Positions 13,201-24,565 of a DNA stretch of 64,000 bases are shown one piece after another (within the stretch, counting starts at the first letter, position 1; every line of letters begins with the position of its first letter). Location of the stretch: positions 1,768,001 to 1,832,000 of the forward strand of contig CAUEEP010000754.1 in assembly GCA_958450365.1 (NCBI GenBank), read 5' to 3'. Position numbers and translations under genes: made by a program. The stretch is from Mesorhabditis belari. Lineage: Eukaryota; Nematoda; Chromadorea; Rhabditida; Rhabditidae. The notes below the pieces were generated by a model. It did no database searches. It saw only the letters and a list, made by a program, of their open reading frames with translations, and was not told where the DNA came from.

Positions 13201-13551
13201 CACCCTCCACAAACGAATTCAAGCCATCCCACCATTCTCCACTTTCAAGTTGGAAGGCATTTCATCTTTTAAAAAGCTAACTATCTCATAAAATGAATAT
13301 TTTAGATCCGAGCCTTCACCCCCAGCGAAACCATTCTTGGATCTCGACTCGCTGAAAACGATTTTCTGTGATTCACTGCAAAAACAGCAAAGAGAGGTTG
13401 AGTTTAAAAATTGAGCTTTTTTGGCAAATTGTTGAAGTCTTGACGCCTGACATAAGCCTGACAATTGTTTAAATTCTCTGATCATTTTCAGGTTCGTGAA
13501 CGTCACCGTAAAGTTCTTCTAAACAGTGTGCTGAATGATCGGATTAAGTAA
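10267..13551 (+). CDS. vac-14: VAC14 scaffold of the PIKfyve/Fab1 complex
   Basis: HEAT-repeat scaffold that holds PIKfyve and Fig4 together on endosome/lysosome membranes to control PI(3,5)P2. Twenty-two exons from 10267-10367 to 13492-13551 give about 684 aa. Recognisable blocks: YAPLSLTLVKTLTDKLYDKR at the N-terminus, RKGGLIGMAAAAIALAK, LIEPVLDCFNDPDLQVRYYA, EVIDGLFKMLG, then C-terminal LLSERGVLIIRQLCLLIEPA, LMTSTELFLMRDRL, LLTQQYAHAAELVHFLSQ and VTVDVLVEVDKLVNLIESPI, in the order of human VAC14. The ATG lies immediately after a TTTAG, suggesting trans-splicing without leader. Exon 20 can end at 13248 (weak GT donor) or 13275 (GC donor); both keep frame, the second adding nine residues. 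The exon 6/7 junction (11166/11262) was chosen because it alone restores homology and phase. Confidence 0.94.
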
Positions 13552-13848
13552 AAATGAAAAATGGAAATGACGATTGAATATCTTTAAATATTAATTATTC
13601 TATTTCTTAGAAATAGAAATTAAATATCTTTATTTACAACTATCATTTCTTGTTATGACCAGCTCATTACCCAAATACTGTATTATCAATTCTGATTGTG
13701 ATATGAAAATGATATTCAGGTAAAGGCTTGATTACTGTATCTATGTTAACAAAGATTTGGGGACGATTTACACTTGGAATACTCAGTTAATGGAACTTTA
13801 AATGCGAGAATTTCTGAATCGACACTTCCGAATGCTTTCGAATTGTCA

Positions 13849-14015
13849 TGTGCGTTCCAATTTGAAGAAAACTGTAAAAAGAATAGCATCTTGTCTTGAT
13901 ATTTCTTGGCCTAGAGTCACAAAAGCTGTTTGACGCTGATCGTTGTATTATCTTGAGTTCGTCTAGATGGATTTCGATAATTTCTGCAATTTTCTCTTAG
14001 TTGGAACGCACATGA
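13849..14015. repeat. short inverted repeat, CATGTGCGTTCCAA arms
   Basis: Perfect 14-bp arms at 13849-13862 and 14002-14015 flank 139 bases. The arm contains GTGCGTTCC, the same core as the ~142-bp satellite elsewhere in the window. Confidence 0.5.
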
Positions 14016-16479
14016 GATTTTCCAGAAATTAAATTCAATCTTTTGATATTTTTGAGACGTCTTATTGTACATTATCAGTTGATGGAATTTCTCATTAATA
14101 GTTTCGAAATTCTAATTGATCCCAAAAAAACCAGGAAAAGCTACCGTATTCTTCCCTGTTCCATGTACAGTAACTGGGATACAGCAGTTAGCACAAAGTA
14201 CACGACTTTTAAAAGTCTCACAAAATTTCCCCACCACTACTCCCCTATTCCCATTTTTCTCCTATTGCTCCCCTTTTTTCCGCCAAAATGATGTCACCGA
14301 GAAAGGCCAATATTGGGCTTTTTAGGGACCTTCTTTTATTGAAAAAGGTGGAAGTGCATAGAGACACAAGAAATAAGACCCCATCATTCACTTTCGAGTT
14401 CAAATATTGAATCGATAAAGGATTCAAGTAACGAATCGATCAATTCTGGAATGATTAAAAGAAAGATCAATTCTGGAATGCACGGGACACTTTGAAGAGT
14501 ATTTGATCATTTTTTTGAGGATTTTTGAAACTTTTCTTTTTCTTCCCAACTCAATCAAACTCTTTCAACACTCATTTTTTCTCTATAGACTCCGCTAGTG
14601 CTTTTCTTTTTTTTCTTTTCACAAACTTCTCAATTGGCCTTTCCCCGAACATATCGATGAGAGTAACCTTCCTAGCCCCTTCCCTTCATTGCATTGGGTG
14701 AGTCTCTCTTACGCGATACCCTTTCCCTAATACTCTTACTAAGTTTTTAGTTGCGGATTATTGTTAGCTGGAATGCACCCAATAAAGTCTATACTTTTTA
14801 AAAGTCACTGTACATATTATTTGAAGGCATATTTTTCAGGCACTTTTTTCAGGCACTTTTTCAGGCATAATTTTTCCAAAAGCTTTTTGTTTCCTAGAAA
14901 CCCTACGCGCTTTATTCAAAAAATAGGACTTTCATGAGATTTTAAGAGAGAATAATCTGAATCCTAATCTGACATGTGGGGCTGAAAGGCATTTTCTCAA
15001 ACCACGCGGGAATCCACGTTTAGACTTTACTTACGGGTTTGCTTTTTGTTAGCCTGATCTGGCTTAGGCTTAGGTCCATAAAAATCTGGACCTTTTGTTT
15101 CATACGAGATATCTTTGTGTGAACTCCTTTTACCCCTTTAGCTGGCAAACAGCCATTCCAAACAGCCTTTTGGGTCTTTTGGGTCTTTTGGGGAGGCCCG
15201 GGCCAAGGCCTTAACCCCATGTCTTTGGGGAACCCTGTTAAGGCCCATCTCCCCTTCTTTTTCCTTTTCTGCATCTCATAGTGCCCCCTTTCTCTTCTTT
15301 ACTCTATATACCCCTTTTCCCTTGTATATCTTCTCCCTTCCTCACTCCAGTACTCCCTTCACCCCTCCAGGGCCCCGCTTTCCCCCACCTCGCATTGATT
15401 TTCGAAGATTACCTCGTTTTTCTCTTTTCCTTTCTCTCTCTCCTCTTTCGTTTTTTCTTCTTTTCATTTTTTTCCACCATTCACAAATGGGCCAGACCCA
15501 CGCCCGGACCTTGTTCATATTTCCACCCACTTCAATGATGTGTTTGGTTTTTTTGAAGGCTTTGAATGTCTTTTCTACTCACTTTCATGTCTTTCTACTT
15601 CCCTACTGACCTTTCTACTCCCCTACTGACCTTTCTACTTACCTAATTGCTCAATTTGCATACGAGATTTATTGTCCAGTCTAGTGTGATTCGATTTCAT
15701 TAGAATTTTTATGTCATTTTTATGTCTGAAATCTTACGGCTCCATTCCCCCACCAGTTCTCAGCAAATTCTTCAATTCTTTCTGATCCAATCAACCCAAT
15801 CAACCCAATCATTTTTCACCTCTTGTACTTTCTTTTTTTCTTTTTACTTTCTTTGTTTGCTTTTTTCCAACCTTTCCTTTCACCCTTTTGACTTTTTCGA
15901 TCTCAACACTGACAAATGACGACCCCCGGAAACAGTGAAAGTAAAAAGTGCAACTTTTTCTGTTTTCTCAATCATTCTCTTGCAATCTTGTGCTTGAATC
16001 TATTAGGTTGAGGAAAAAGTAATGTCGGTTTTGAATTCCCGTTGTTGGCAATTCTTCAGTTCTTCAAATTCTCATTTTCAAGTGTAGATTCAAGTTCCTA
16101 AACTTTTAAATTACTTTGGAAGTCTTTTTGCATAAAATTTAACCTTACTTTCCAATTTCAACGTTCTTTCATGTTTTTCAGTTTTTCAGTTTTTCAGTTC
16201 TTTTTTCTCTTTCTCTCCAAACAGATGTGTGTTTCGTCAGCTAGGGCACAGATTATTGATCCGATTTTTCGAAAGGGCAAAAGAATGACACCCAGTAAAC
16301 AGAGTGAAGAGAAAGTAAAAGAGAAGAGGCACATTGATTGCTTTCTCTTCTTTTTTTTGCCCTTTCCATCTTGTTCCCCTTTTCCACCTTTCCACCTTTT
16401 CACCTTTCCCCGCACTCCGGCTATCCCTCCCGATACAACATTTTTTGAGCGTTTCCTTTCCGCTTTCCTCATTGCCCCG

Positions 16480-17725
16480 CTTTTCCGGTGCATCAAAAAC
16501 AAATTTTGGCGAATTTTCGTCAATTCTGGAACACAGCCTTGCGTTTGGTTTTGCTAACTTTTGTGCTTTTTTACGTTATAGCGAAGGCACTTTTTGAGCG
16601 AATCAGGTGGAGGTGGATTTCTTCGCACTCCTTTCTTATCCCGCCTTCTGTAACAAATTTTCGTTTATCCTGGAACGCACACCTCCATTTAATGTCCTTA
16701 CTTTCTGCACTTTTCATGGTATGTCGAAGGCACTTTTTTAAGCGTTCTTCCGCCCTCCTTCTTGCCCTGAAGTTGCATTAAAAAACAAATTTTGTTTAAT
16801 TTTCGTTTATCCTGGAACGCACACCTCCATTTAATGTCCTTACTTTCTGCGCTTTTCATATTTTGCCAAAGGCACTTTTTAAAGCGTGTTCTACCACCCT
16901 TTTCTTGCCCTGACTTTGCATTAAAAAACAATTTTGTTTAATTTTCGTTTATCCTGGAACCACACCTTCATTTAATGTCATTGCTTTCTGCGCTTTTCAT
17001 ATTTTGCCAAAGGCACTTTTTAACGTGTTCTACCACCCTTTTCTTGCCCTGACTTTGCATTAAAAAAACAATTTTTGTTTAATTTTCGTTTATCCTGGAA
17101 CGCACACCTTCATTTAATGTCATTGCTTTCTGCGCTTTTCATATTTTGCCAAAGGCACTTTTTTAAGCGTGTTCTACCACCCTCTTCTTGCCCCGACTTT
17201 GCATTAAAAAACAAATTTTGTTAAATTTTTGTCAATTTTGGAACACACATTTGCCCTTAATGCCCATAAATTTAGCGGTTTTCATTTTTTGCTCAAGGCA
17301 CTTTTTCCGCTTTCCTTTTCCGAATGCCCCACTCTTTTCCTGTGCATCGAAAAACAAATGTAACCAAAGTTTTGTCAGTCCTGGAATACAGATTTGCAGT
17401 TAACCCTTTTACCTTTTCCGTTTTTGATGTTTGGCTCAAGGCACTTTTACTTTAACTTGCTCTGGCGCAAACACAATTTTAGTGGACTTTTCGTCAATCC
17501 TGGGACACATATTTTAAGTCAATGCTTTTACTTTCTGCGCTTTTCAAGGTTTAGCGAAGGCACTTTCAAGCATTTTCTTGCAATTTCTCTTTTCCGAGTG
17601 CTCGCTTGTTTCTTGTGTCTCGAAAAACAAATGTTATCAGATTTTCGTCAATCCTGGAATACAGGCTTGCATTTAATGCTCTTACTTTTCGCTCTTTTTA
17701 CATTATACCAAAGGCACTTTCATCA
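16480..17725 (+). repeat. tandem ~142-bp satellite array, forward orientation
   Basis: About eight diverged head-to-tail units. The marker TCCTGGAACGCACACC recurs with TGGAA at about 16671, 16813, 16955, 17096, 17239, 17382, 17501 and 17655, a spacing mostly of 141-143 bases. Each unit also carries AAAGGCACTTTTTAA, a CTTGCCCTGACTTTGCATTA block and CATTTAATGTC. Units become more diverged toward the right. Reverse-orientation copies occur at 20120-20725, 21105-21431, 23437-23705 and 25440-26070. Confidence 0.9.
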
Positions 17726-18323
17726 TTGAGTACAGAACAGTACAGAACTGTCCCATTGTCATTGTCTTCGTCTAGAAAGAAGGTCTTCGTCCATTTATGA
17801 GTCACAACTCAGAAATGAGTCATGAACTGAAGAAAGGACTGAAGAAGAAGCAAAGAAATTGTATTTATTTCCCCAAATATTTCTATATTGATTGGAGTTT
17901 GAGCGAGAATGCAATAAAAATACAGTGATACATTTTTAAAGCAAAAAAATCGATGTATTTCGAAAATCGATGGCTCATAATTGCTTTTCTGTCAAAATAG
18001 AACTAGGGTTTAAAAAAACTGAAAACTTTCAAAATTGAAAATTTTTATTGTAAAACCATTTCCTAATCGAAAAACGAGTAATTTTTTATTTCTTTTTATT
18101 TTTTAAACTTTTTCTTTTTTTTTCGATCAACCCCCGCCGAAATTCGATTACGTACTTCACTTTTGACGAAAAATTAGAAAAATTAGAAAAATCTGGAGGT
18201 TATCGAGAAAAAAAAGGGGGCGAAATACGTGAAGAAAGGCACGAGCAAGGCAGAAAGGCAGAGGGGAAGAAAGGCAGAGAGCAATTTTTACTCCCCGAGA
18301 TTAACTACAGGTTTTCCCACGCA

Positions 18324-18436
18324 ATATTGGCATATGAAATATTGGCATATGAAATATTGGCATATGAAATATTGGCATATGAAATATTGGCATATGAAAT
18401 ATTGGCATATGAAATATTGGCATATGAAATATTGGC
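18324..18436. repeat. 15-bp minisatellite CATATGAAATATTGG
   Basis: About seven and a half nearly perfect copies in tandem. The unit is in-frame (encodes KYWHM on the plus strand) but no gene includes it. It lies about 430 bp upstream of the endophilin start. Confidence 0.9.
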
Positions 18437-18866
18437 ATTGGCTTTATTTGAGAATTCCTGGGATGCACTGTAGCTATTTTGGTTTTTTAAAAACGAAATT
18501 CTTGCATGTTGAGAATTCAGGCACAAAACCACCTTCTCCAAATCTTTCCAAGACACAAAATCACCTCTGAATTTTCGAAAAACCAATAACTAAATATTTT
18601 TTGAAAATTCTGGAACGCATGGAAAATTATGAAAATATTTGTAAATGCTTTTTAAATAAAAAAAATTTTTTTTTAAAATTGACAAGTCGCGAATTTTCCT
18701 TTCCTTTTCAGTCCTCTTATCAAATTTCGCAAAATCACCAAAACTTCAAATTTACTTCAAATTACTTCAAATTTCTCCCATTTAAGCTACTTCTTTTGAT
18801 TTGAAATTTGAAATTTTCAGATCTCTAATCTTTTATTCGCCAAAAACTACACATTGATCTCCGAAA

Positions 18867-21800
18867 ATGTCGCTCTCGGGCCTTCGCAAGCAATTCAACA
18901 AAGCAAATCAGGTCAGAAAATTTGGGAAAATCGAAGCTGGAACGCACATTAAATCTAGAAAAAATTTGGAACACAAAAAATTTGCAAAATTTGCAAAATG
19001 CAAAATTTTCACTTTAGTATCTAAGTGAAACGATGGGCGCCGCAGAGGCGACAAAACTCGATGATACGTTCAACGAAATGGAGAGGGTTCGTTTAAAAAA
19101 TGAAAATATTCAAGAGATAACTCAGCTAGATAACTCAAAGCCCTGTAGCTTTTATTTAAATTTTAAAATCAATTCCAGAAAATTGATGCCACTTACTCGT
19201 TGATCACTGACATTGTCGCTGGAACGAATGAATATTTACAGCCGAATCCGGGTTGGTGAAGAGATTCTTTTGATTTTATCGAGTCGGGCAAATCAGATCG
19301 GGCAGATTACCAGCCAACTGTGCTAACCATTACACCAAAGGACCCTTGGTTTCCCTTACTCTAGAAGCAGTTAACTACTCGCTACTCGCTACTTTTTCAG
19401 CTACTCGAGCTAAAATGGCCACGATGGGAGCTGTGTCGAAATTGAGGGGAACGACGAAAACGTCTCCATATCCACAAACAGAGGGAATGCTAGCTGAAAC
19501 GATGGTCAAATATGGAAAAGCGCTTGGAGATGAGAGTCATTTGGGAAGAGTGAGTTGGATAGGATAGAAAAAAGCGCTATCTAGTCGAGCATCGAGCAAT
19601 ATCTAGTCGAATTTAGTCAAATTCACCCTTCTAGGCCCTTGTCGACTCATCGGAAGCCTATCGACAGATGGCTGACATCAAATATCAAATGGAAGAGGTC
19701 GTGAAGCATAATTTCCTCGATCCACTCACACAACTACAGAACAATGAACTGAAAGATGTCAATGTAAGTGTTAGATTAGCAAAAATAACAAATCTTCTTT
19801 GAAATTGATCAATCTGGATGTCATGTAAGCTATTGGATATCATACAAGCTAAGTTTTAGCACCACCGAACGAAGCTGAAGGGTCGTCGCTTAGATTACGA
19901 TTGCAAGAAAAGAAAAGGCACAAGAGGTGAGGGATTTTATGAAAAAATTGATCAATCTGGATGTCATGCAAGCTATTAAACTGGATATAATATAAGTTTT
20001 ATCGACTTTCAGATGACGAGCTGATCCAAGCCGAGGAAAAGTTGGAAGAATCGAAGAAATTGGCTGAAATGGCCATGCACAATGTGCTGATCAATGATGT
20101 AAGTTGAATGTTTATGAACATGTTTTGAGTGTGCCAGAAAGGGTGCGATTGTCAGATCTAACTTGATCGAGAAAAAGGGTGGAACACTGGGGAAGGGAAA
20201 GCGGAAAAAAGTGCCTTGAGCAAAAAATGAAAAGCGCTAAAGTTATGGGCATTAAGGGCAAATGTGCGTTCCAGGATTGACAAAAATATAACAAAATTTG
20301 TTTTTTAATGCAAAGTTAGGACAAGAAGGGGGGCTGAAGTACGCTTAAAAAAGTGCCTTAGGCAAAACATGAATAACGCAGAAAGTAAGAACATTAAATG
20401 AAGGTGTGCGTTCCAGGATTGACAAAAATTAAGCAAAATTTGTTTTTTTAATGCAAAGTCAGGACAAGAAGGGGGGCTGAAGGACGCTTAAAAAAGTGCC
20501 TTCGACATACCATGAATAACGCAGAAAGTAAGAACATTGAATGGAGGTGTGCGTTCCAGGATTGACAAAAATATAACAAAATTTGTTTTTTTAATGCAAA
20601 GTCAGGACAAGAAGGGGGGCTGAAGAGCGCTTAAAAAAGTGCCTTCGACATACCATGAATAACGCAGAAAGTAAGAACATTAAATGAAGGTGTGTGCTCC
20701 AGGATAAACGAGAATTTGTTTCGTTTATCATTGTTATTTGTTATTTGCAGACTTACAGTATACCCTTAGGTGGAGCAAATCTCTCAACTATCAGCTCTTG
20801 TCGAGGCGCAACTCGACTTCCATCGACAAACTGCTCAAATACTCGAGACATTGCATGGAGCGTTGAGGCAAAGGTTCGTTTTGGAAAGCTGTCAATCTGT
20901 TTTTTCTTGAGATCTACAGTATTTTGTTCTCTAAAAGATGCATGAATCAAATACAGTAACGAATTTTTTCAGGGTAAACGAAGCATCGATGCAACTCCGA
21001 AGTGAGCACGTGCCGCGACCCGTTCTCAACGATCGAACACCAAGATCAAGGTGGTTATAATAAGATTCACTGGATCCCAGGAGTTAGCTGATGTCCAGGA
21101 GACTCAATAGCTCTCTAGGAATCGAGAAAAAGGGCGGAACACTGGGGAAGGGAAAGCGGAAAAAGTGCCTTGGGCAAAACATGAGAAGTGCTAAATTTAT
21201 GGACATTAAGGGGAAATGTGTGTTCCAGGATTGACAAAAATTAAAGAAAATTTGTTTTTCAATGCAAAGTCGGGGCAAGAAGAGGACGGTAGAACACGCC
21301 TAAAAAAGTGCCTTCGACATACCATGAATAGCGCAGAAAGTAAGGACATTAAATGGAGGTGTGCGTTCCAGGATTGACAAAAATTAAACAAAATTTGTTT
21401 TTTAATGAAAAGTCAGGACAAGAAGGGGGGGCACAACGAGTACGTAGTTTGAAAAAAACCATTTGTCTTCAAATCAAAAATCTAAGCACTAGCAATTCTT
21501 AAATGATGTCCAACTAAGAGAAAAAATGCAAAAAGAATCGATTTCGACTTGTCAATTTTTTGTTGATAGGTCGAGAAATTTTGTCTTTTGACCTAATCAA
21601 TTCTCCTAAGATATCCCAGTTGCAATTATTCAAATTCCACTTTCCTGGGCCAATTTTTTGCGTAGATTCCAAAAAACACACTTTCAGCACGATTTGACGA
21701 CGGTATCGCGATGAAAAGTGACTTTGAAAATTTCTAGGTTTCAACTTTGGTGTTCAGAAGGGCAAAAACCCTGAATAAAATAGAAAACATATAGAAAAAC

Positions 21801-24565
21801 TGATACCATCGTGTAGAGCTCAACCTGAGCTTTCAGAATATATATAACACTTATGGGTTCTGTCGAGTACTTCTGTAGATATGGCGTATCAAAGTTGGTG
21901 AACTCTCCGGTGGATAAACAAGCGTGACAGGGCAACGTTGCAATGTGTCAAAACAAGTATTGAAAATTTGTTGCTCATTCTTTCCTAAAAGGAGGCAAAT
22001 ATGATGTACATATGGTACACCTACCATAAATACTCTAATAGAGGCGCATGCGCTTAAAATAAGAAAGTTTTTTCAACCTTGACCCCTGGAGGCCGGACTC
22101 TCGAAAATGATAAGGGCCCTTACAATTTTTTTTCGAAAAAGTATTAAAAATTTTTTTTAGATCCTTTTAAATTTTACTGCCAACCCTCTAGGTTATACAT
22201 ATGGCCCATATACACCATTCTAAGCACTAGTGACTTTTTGGGCGACCAATTTTGTATGGGAAGGATGCGCTTCTATTAGAGTATTTACGGTATTGGAATT
22301 CGTAACATAGCTTATTTTGTTGTTTTATTGCTTGTTCCTTTATTTCTATGTTAGTGTTCTTTTTAGATGGTGCCCACTACGCGGAAACGAAAAGCAGCCA
22401 AAAGCAATTTGAAAAAAGGACGGATCGTCAATAGGCTTATGCCAAAAATCTTACGAAACAATAAAGTGATAGGGAAGAGAAAAGATAAGAAGATTCAAAA
22501 AACTCTTCTTTTGCCACTTCAACAAAGCTTTCACAACGTTGATGAAGAACACATGCAAAAGATGCGGTGCCATCTGCTGCCAAACAGCAAAACTTGCAAA
22601 AGGATTAGAAGACCTGGGAGGTTTCGCAAATAGTTCACTTATCCATTGTATGATAATGCACCTCGGAGCTTTCTTATTCGAGCATAAAATGGTGGGCGCT
22701 GTTGCTGAGGAAGGTATTGAGGCGATTCATTGTAAATTGGCATCCGAAGTTACTCGCCATAAAATGTCGCCCGAGAAACGGCTACGAAATGCCCTGAAAT
22801 GGATGAGTATTGATGTTTTGTTATCTGATGCAACTGCATCTCATGAAATTTGAAGTGTTGGTATATTTATTTGTTTTTGTTTGAATTTTTTTGTGGTTTT
22901 GAATTTAGCTGTTTAAATCAAATTTAGATTTGGCCCTTTCACGAACCTTTTCGATCAACGGTGCTGGCCATGGAGTTCACCAACTTTGATACGCCATATC
23001 TACAGAAGTACTCGACAGAACCCATAAGTGTTATATATATTCTGAAAGCTCAGGTTGAGCTCTACACGATGGTATCAGTTTTTCTATATGTTTTCTATTT
23101 TATTCAGGGTTTTTGCCCTTCTGAACACCAAAGTTGAAACCTAGAAATTTTCAAAGTCACTTTTCATCGCGATACCGTCGTCAAATCGTGCTGAAAGTGT
23201 GTTTTTTGGAATCTACGCAAAAAATTGGCCCAGGAAAGTGGAATTTGAATAATTGCAACTGGGATATCTTAGGAGAATTGATTAGGTCAAAAGACAAAAT
23301 TTCTCGACCTATCAACAAAAAATTGACAAGTCGAAATCGATTCTTTTTGCATTTTTTCTCTTAGTTGGACATCATTTAAGAATTGCTAGTGCTTAGATTT
23401 TTGATTTGAAGACAAATGGTTTTTGTACTCGTTGTGGGGGGGGGCGGAAGAGCGCTTAAAAAAGTGCCTTCGACATACCATGAATAGCGCAGAAAGTAAG
23501 AACATTAAATGGAGGTGTGCGTTCCAGGATAAACGAAAATTAAACAAAAATTGTTTTTTTAATGAAAAGTCAGGACAAGAAGGGGGCGAAAGGACGCTGA
23601 AAAAAAGTGCCTTCGACATACCATGAATAGCGCAGAAAGTAAGAACATTAAATGGAGGTGTGCGTTCCAGAATAGACGAAAACGAAAACGAAAATCAAAA
23701 ACCTCTAAACGAAAATCCTAAAAACCGAAGAAGTCGTTTGTGCAAAATTTGCAGGTCAAGGGTCAAGAGTCAGTCAGTCAAGTCAAGAATAAAGTCCTCA
23801 AGCATTCAAAATCTTTGTGACGACTAGAGACGGGTAGAATTGATGTCATTCTTGCAAGGGAAGCTTCCCTCTTCTTCAAAACATTCAACCTTAAAAGCTC
23901 TATCCAATCTATAACATTTTATTTTTTCACTTTGAGATCTCCAATCGATTCGATGTCCTCCGGTTTCTCAGCCCAACAAGCCCCACCCCCGTACACGCCA
24001 TCGCCATCACATTCGGTGAATGGCGGAGGAGCTGGTCGGTTGAACAATGCCATAATTATAGATAACTCTAGTAAACTGCGACTGCGAATTAAACTACCAA
24101 TTCCAGGCCCACTTCCACCAAAAGCTGCACCCAGTCCATCCTCGAAACCCTCAGCCAGAGCACTCTTCGATTTCACCGCCGAAAACGAAGGAGAATTGGA
24201 GCTAAAAGAGGGACAGGTGCAAGAATTTAGCTAAGCCTTAAATAGCATAGCATAAATAGCCTAAATAACATAAATAACATAAGATCTATATTGTGTGACA
24301 GCCAGATAGAGTTTTTTTCCAATTCAACAATTCCAGATCGTCGAGCTTGTCGCACAAATCGACGAGAACTGGTTCGAGGGGAAAGTCAACGGGAAATCCG
24401 GCCTTTTCCCAATCTCATACGTTCAAGTATGCTAATTTCTCTAAAGCTAACGAAATTTTGCATATAAACTTTGGATTTAAAAAAGAGAAATCTCAATTTA
24501 AAAAAAGAAATCTCAATTTTTGATGCAAATCAAACATTTTTCAGGTGGTCGTCCCGATAAAATGA
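18867..24565 (+). CDS. unc-57: endophilin A (N-BAR plus SH3)
   Basis: Membrane-bending protein of synaptic vesicle endocytosis that recruits synaptojanin and dynamin. Twelve exons: 18867-18911, 19018-19086, 19179-19251, 19401-19549, 19635-19763, 19860-19926, 20013-20098, 20770-20873, 20973-21050, 23937-24216, 24337-24426, 24545-24565; 396 aa. The N-BAR domain begins [15 protein letters not shown] and includes [45 protein letters not shown] and [21 protein letters not shown] proline-rich linker ([11 protein letters not shown]) leads to a complete SH3 domain: [40 protein letters not shown]. Intron 7 holds reverse satellite units. Intron 9 (21051-23936) holds more satellite and a 2-kb transposon, separating the BAR exons from the SH3 exons by 2.9 kb. 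Confidence 0.96.
20120..20725 (-). repeat. ~142-bp satellite, reverse orientation, in endophilin intron 7
   Basis: About four units with GTGTGCGTTCCAGGATTGAC repeating near 20264, 20407, 20550 and 20692, plus AAAAAAGTGCCTT and CAGGACAAGAAGGGGGGCTG blocks. It is the reverse complement of the array at 16480-17725 and more homogeneous. Confidence 0.9.
21105..21431 (-). repeat. ~142-bp satellite, left part, endophilin intron 9
   Basis: Two to three reverse units ending in the G-run GACAAGAAGGGGGGG, where a transposon begins. The array resumes at 23437 with GGGGGGGGCGGAAGAGCGCT, so one unit has been split by the insertion. Confidence 0.88.
22022..22292. mobile_element. nested ~270-bp MITE inside the 2-kb transposon
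   Basis: Imperfect terminal inverted repeats of about 28 bp, TACCATAAATACTCTAATAG at 22022 and CTATTAGAGTATTTACGGTA ending at about 22292. There is no coding capacity. Confidence 0.65.
22367..22853 (+). pseudogene. transposon ORF remnant, unknown family
   Basis: Two overlapping frames. The first (22367-22633) starts [19 protein letters not shown] and is strongly basic, like a DNA-binding or nuclear-localisation tail. The second (22539-22853) has [14 protein letters not shown] and then [15 protein letters not shown] with RLRNALKWM and a stop. A Glu-Glu-x-Ile-Glu-x-x-His segment near the C-terminus resembles the last acidic region of some nematode DDE transposases, but I cannot assign it. A frameshift near 22540-22600 probably joined the two once. 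The total is too short for a full transposase. Confidence 0.5.
23437..23705 (-). repeat. ~142-bp satellite, right part, endophilin intron 9
   Basis: Resumes after the transposon with GCGCTTAAAAAAGTGCCTTC and TGCGTTCCAGGATAAACG; about two units. Confidence 0.88.

Larger units (their letters stand above)
13552..18866. other. gene-poor, repeat-rich intergenic region
   Basis: A 5.3-kb gap between vac-14 and endophilin with only short, low-complexity open frames. It holds a small inverted repeat (13849-14015), long pyrimidine-rich stretches (about 14520-14720 and 15240-16470), a tandem ~142-bp satellite (16480-17725) and a 15-bp minisatellite (18324-18436). I see no gene. Confidence 0.6.
21432..23436. 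mobile_element. 2.0-kb DNA transposon with ~470-bp inverted repeats
   Basis: The ends are CACAACGAGTAC at 21432 and GTACTCGTTGTG ending at 23436. The arms (about 21432-21911 and 22966-23436) are near-identical inverted copies; the left arm has a ~10-bp insertion near its tip. Flanking G-runs total about 15, against 6-7 in intact satellite units, so a target duplication of about 8 bases within the G-run is possible. This architecture recalls Mutator-like or foldback elements, but the superfamily was not recognised. Inside lie a nested MITE (22022-22292) and a remnant ORF (22367-22853). Confidence 0.88.

Noticed and set aside
15020..16600. Several 80-130-codon frames on both strands upstream of endophilin
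   Set aside because: Low-complexity pyrimidine/purine-rich sequence; no domains, start context or splice structure.
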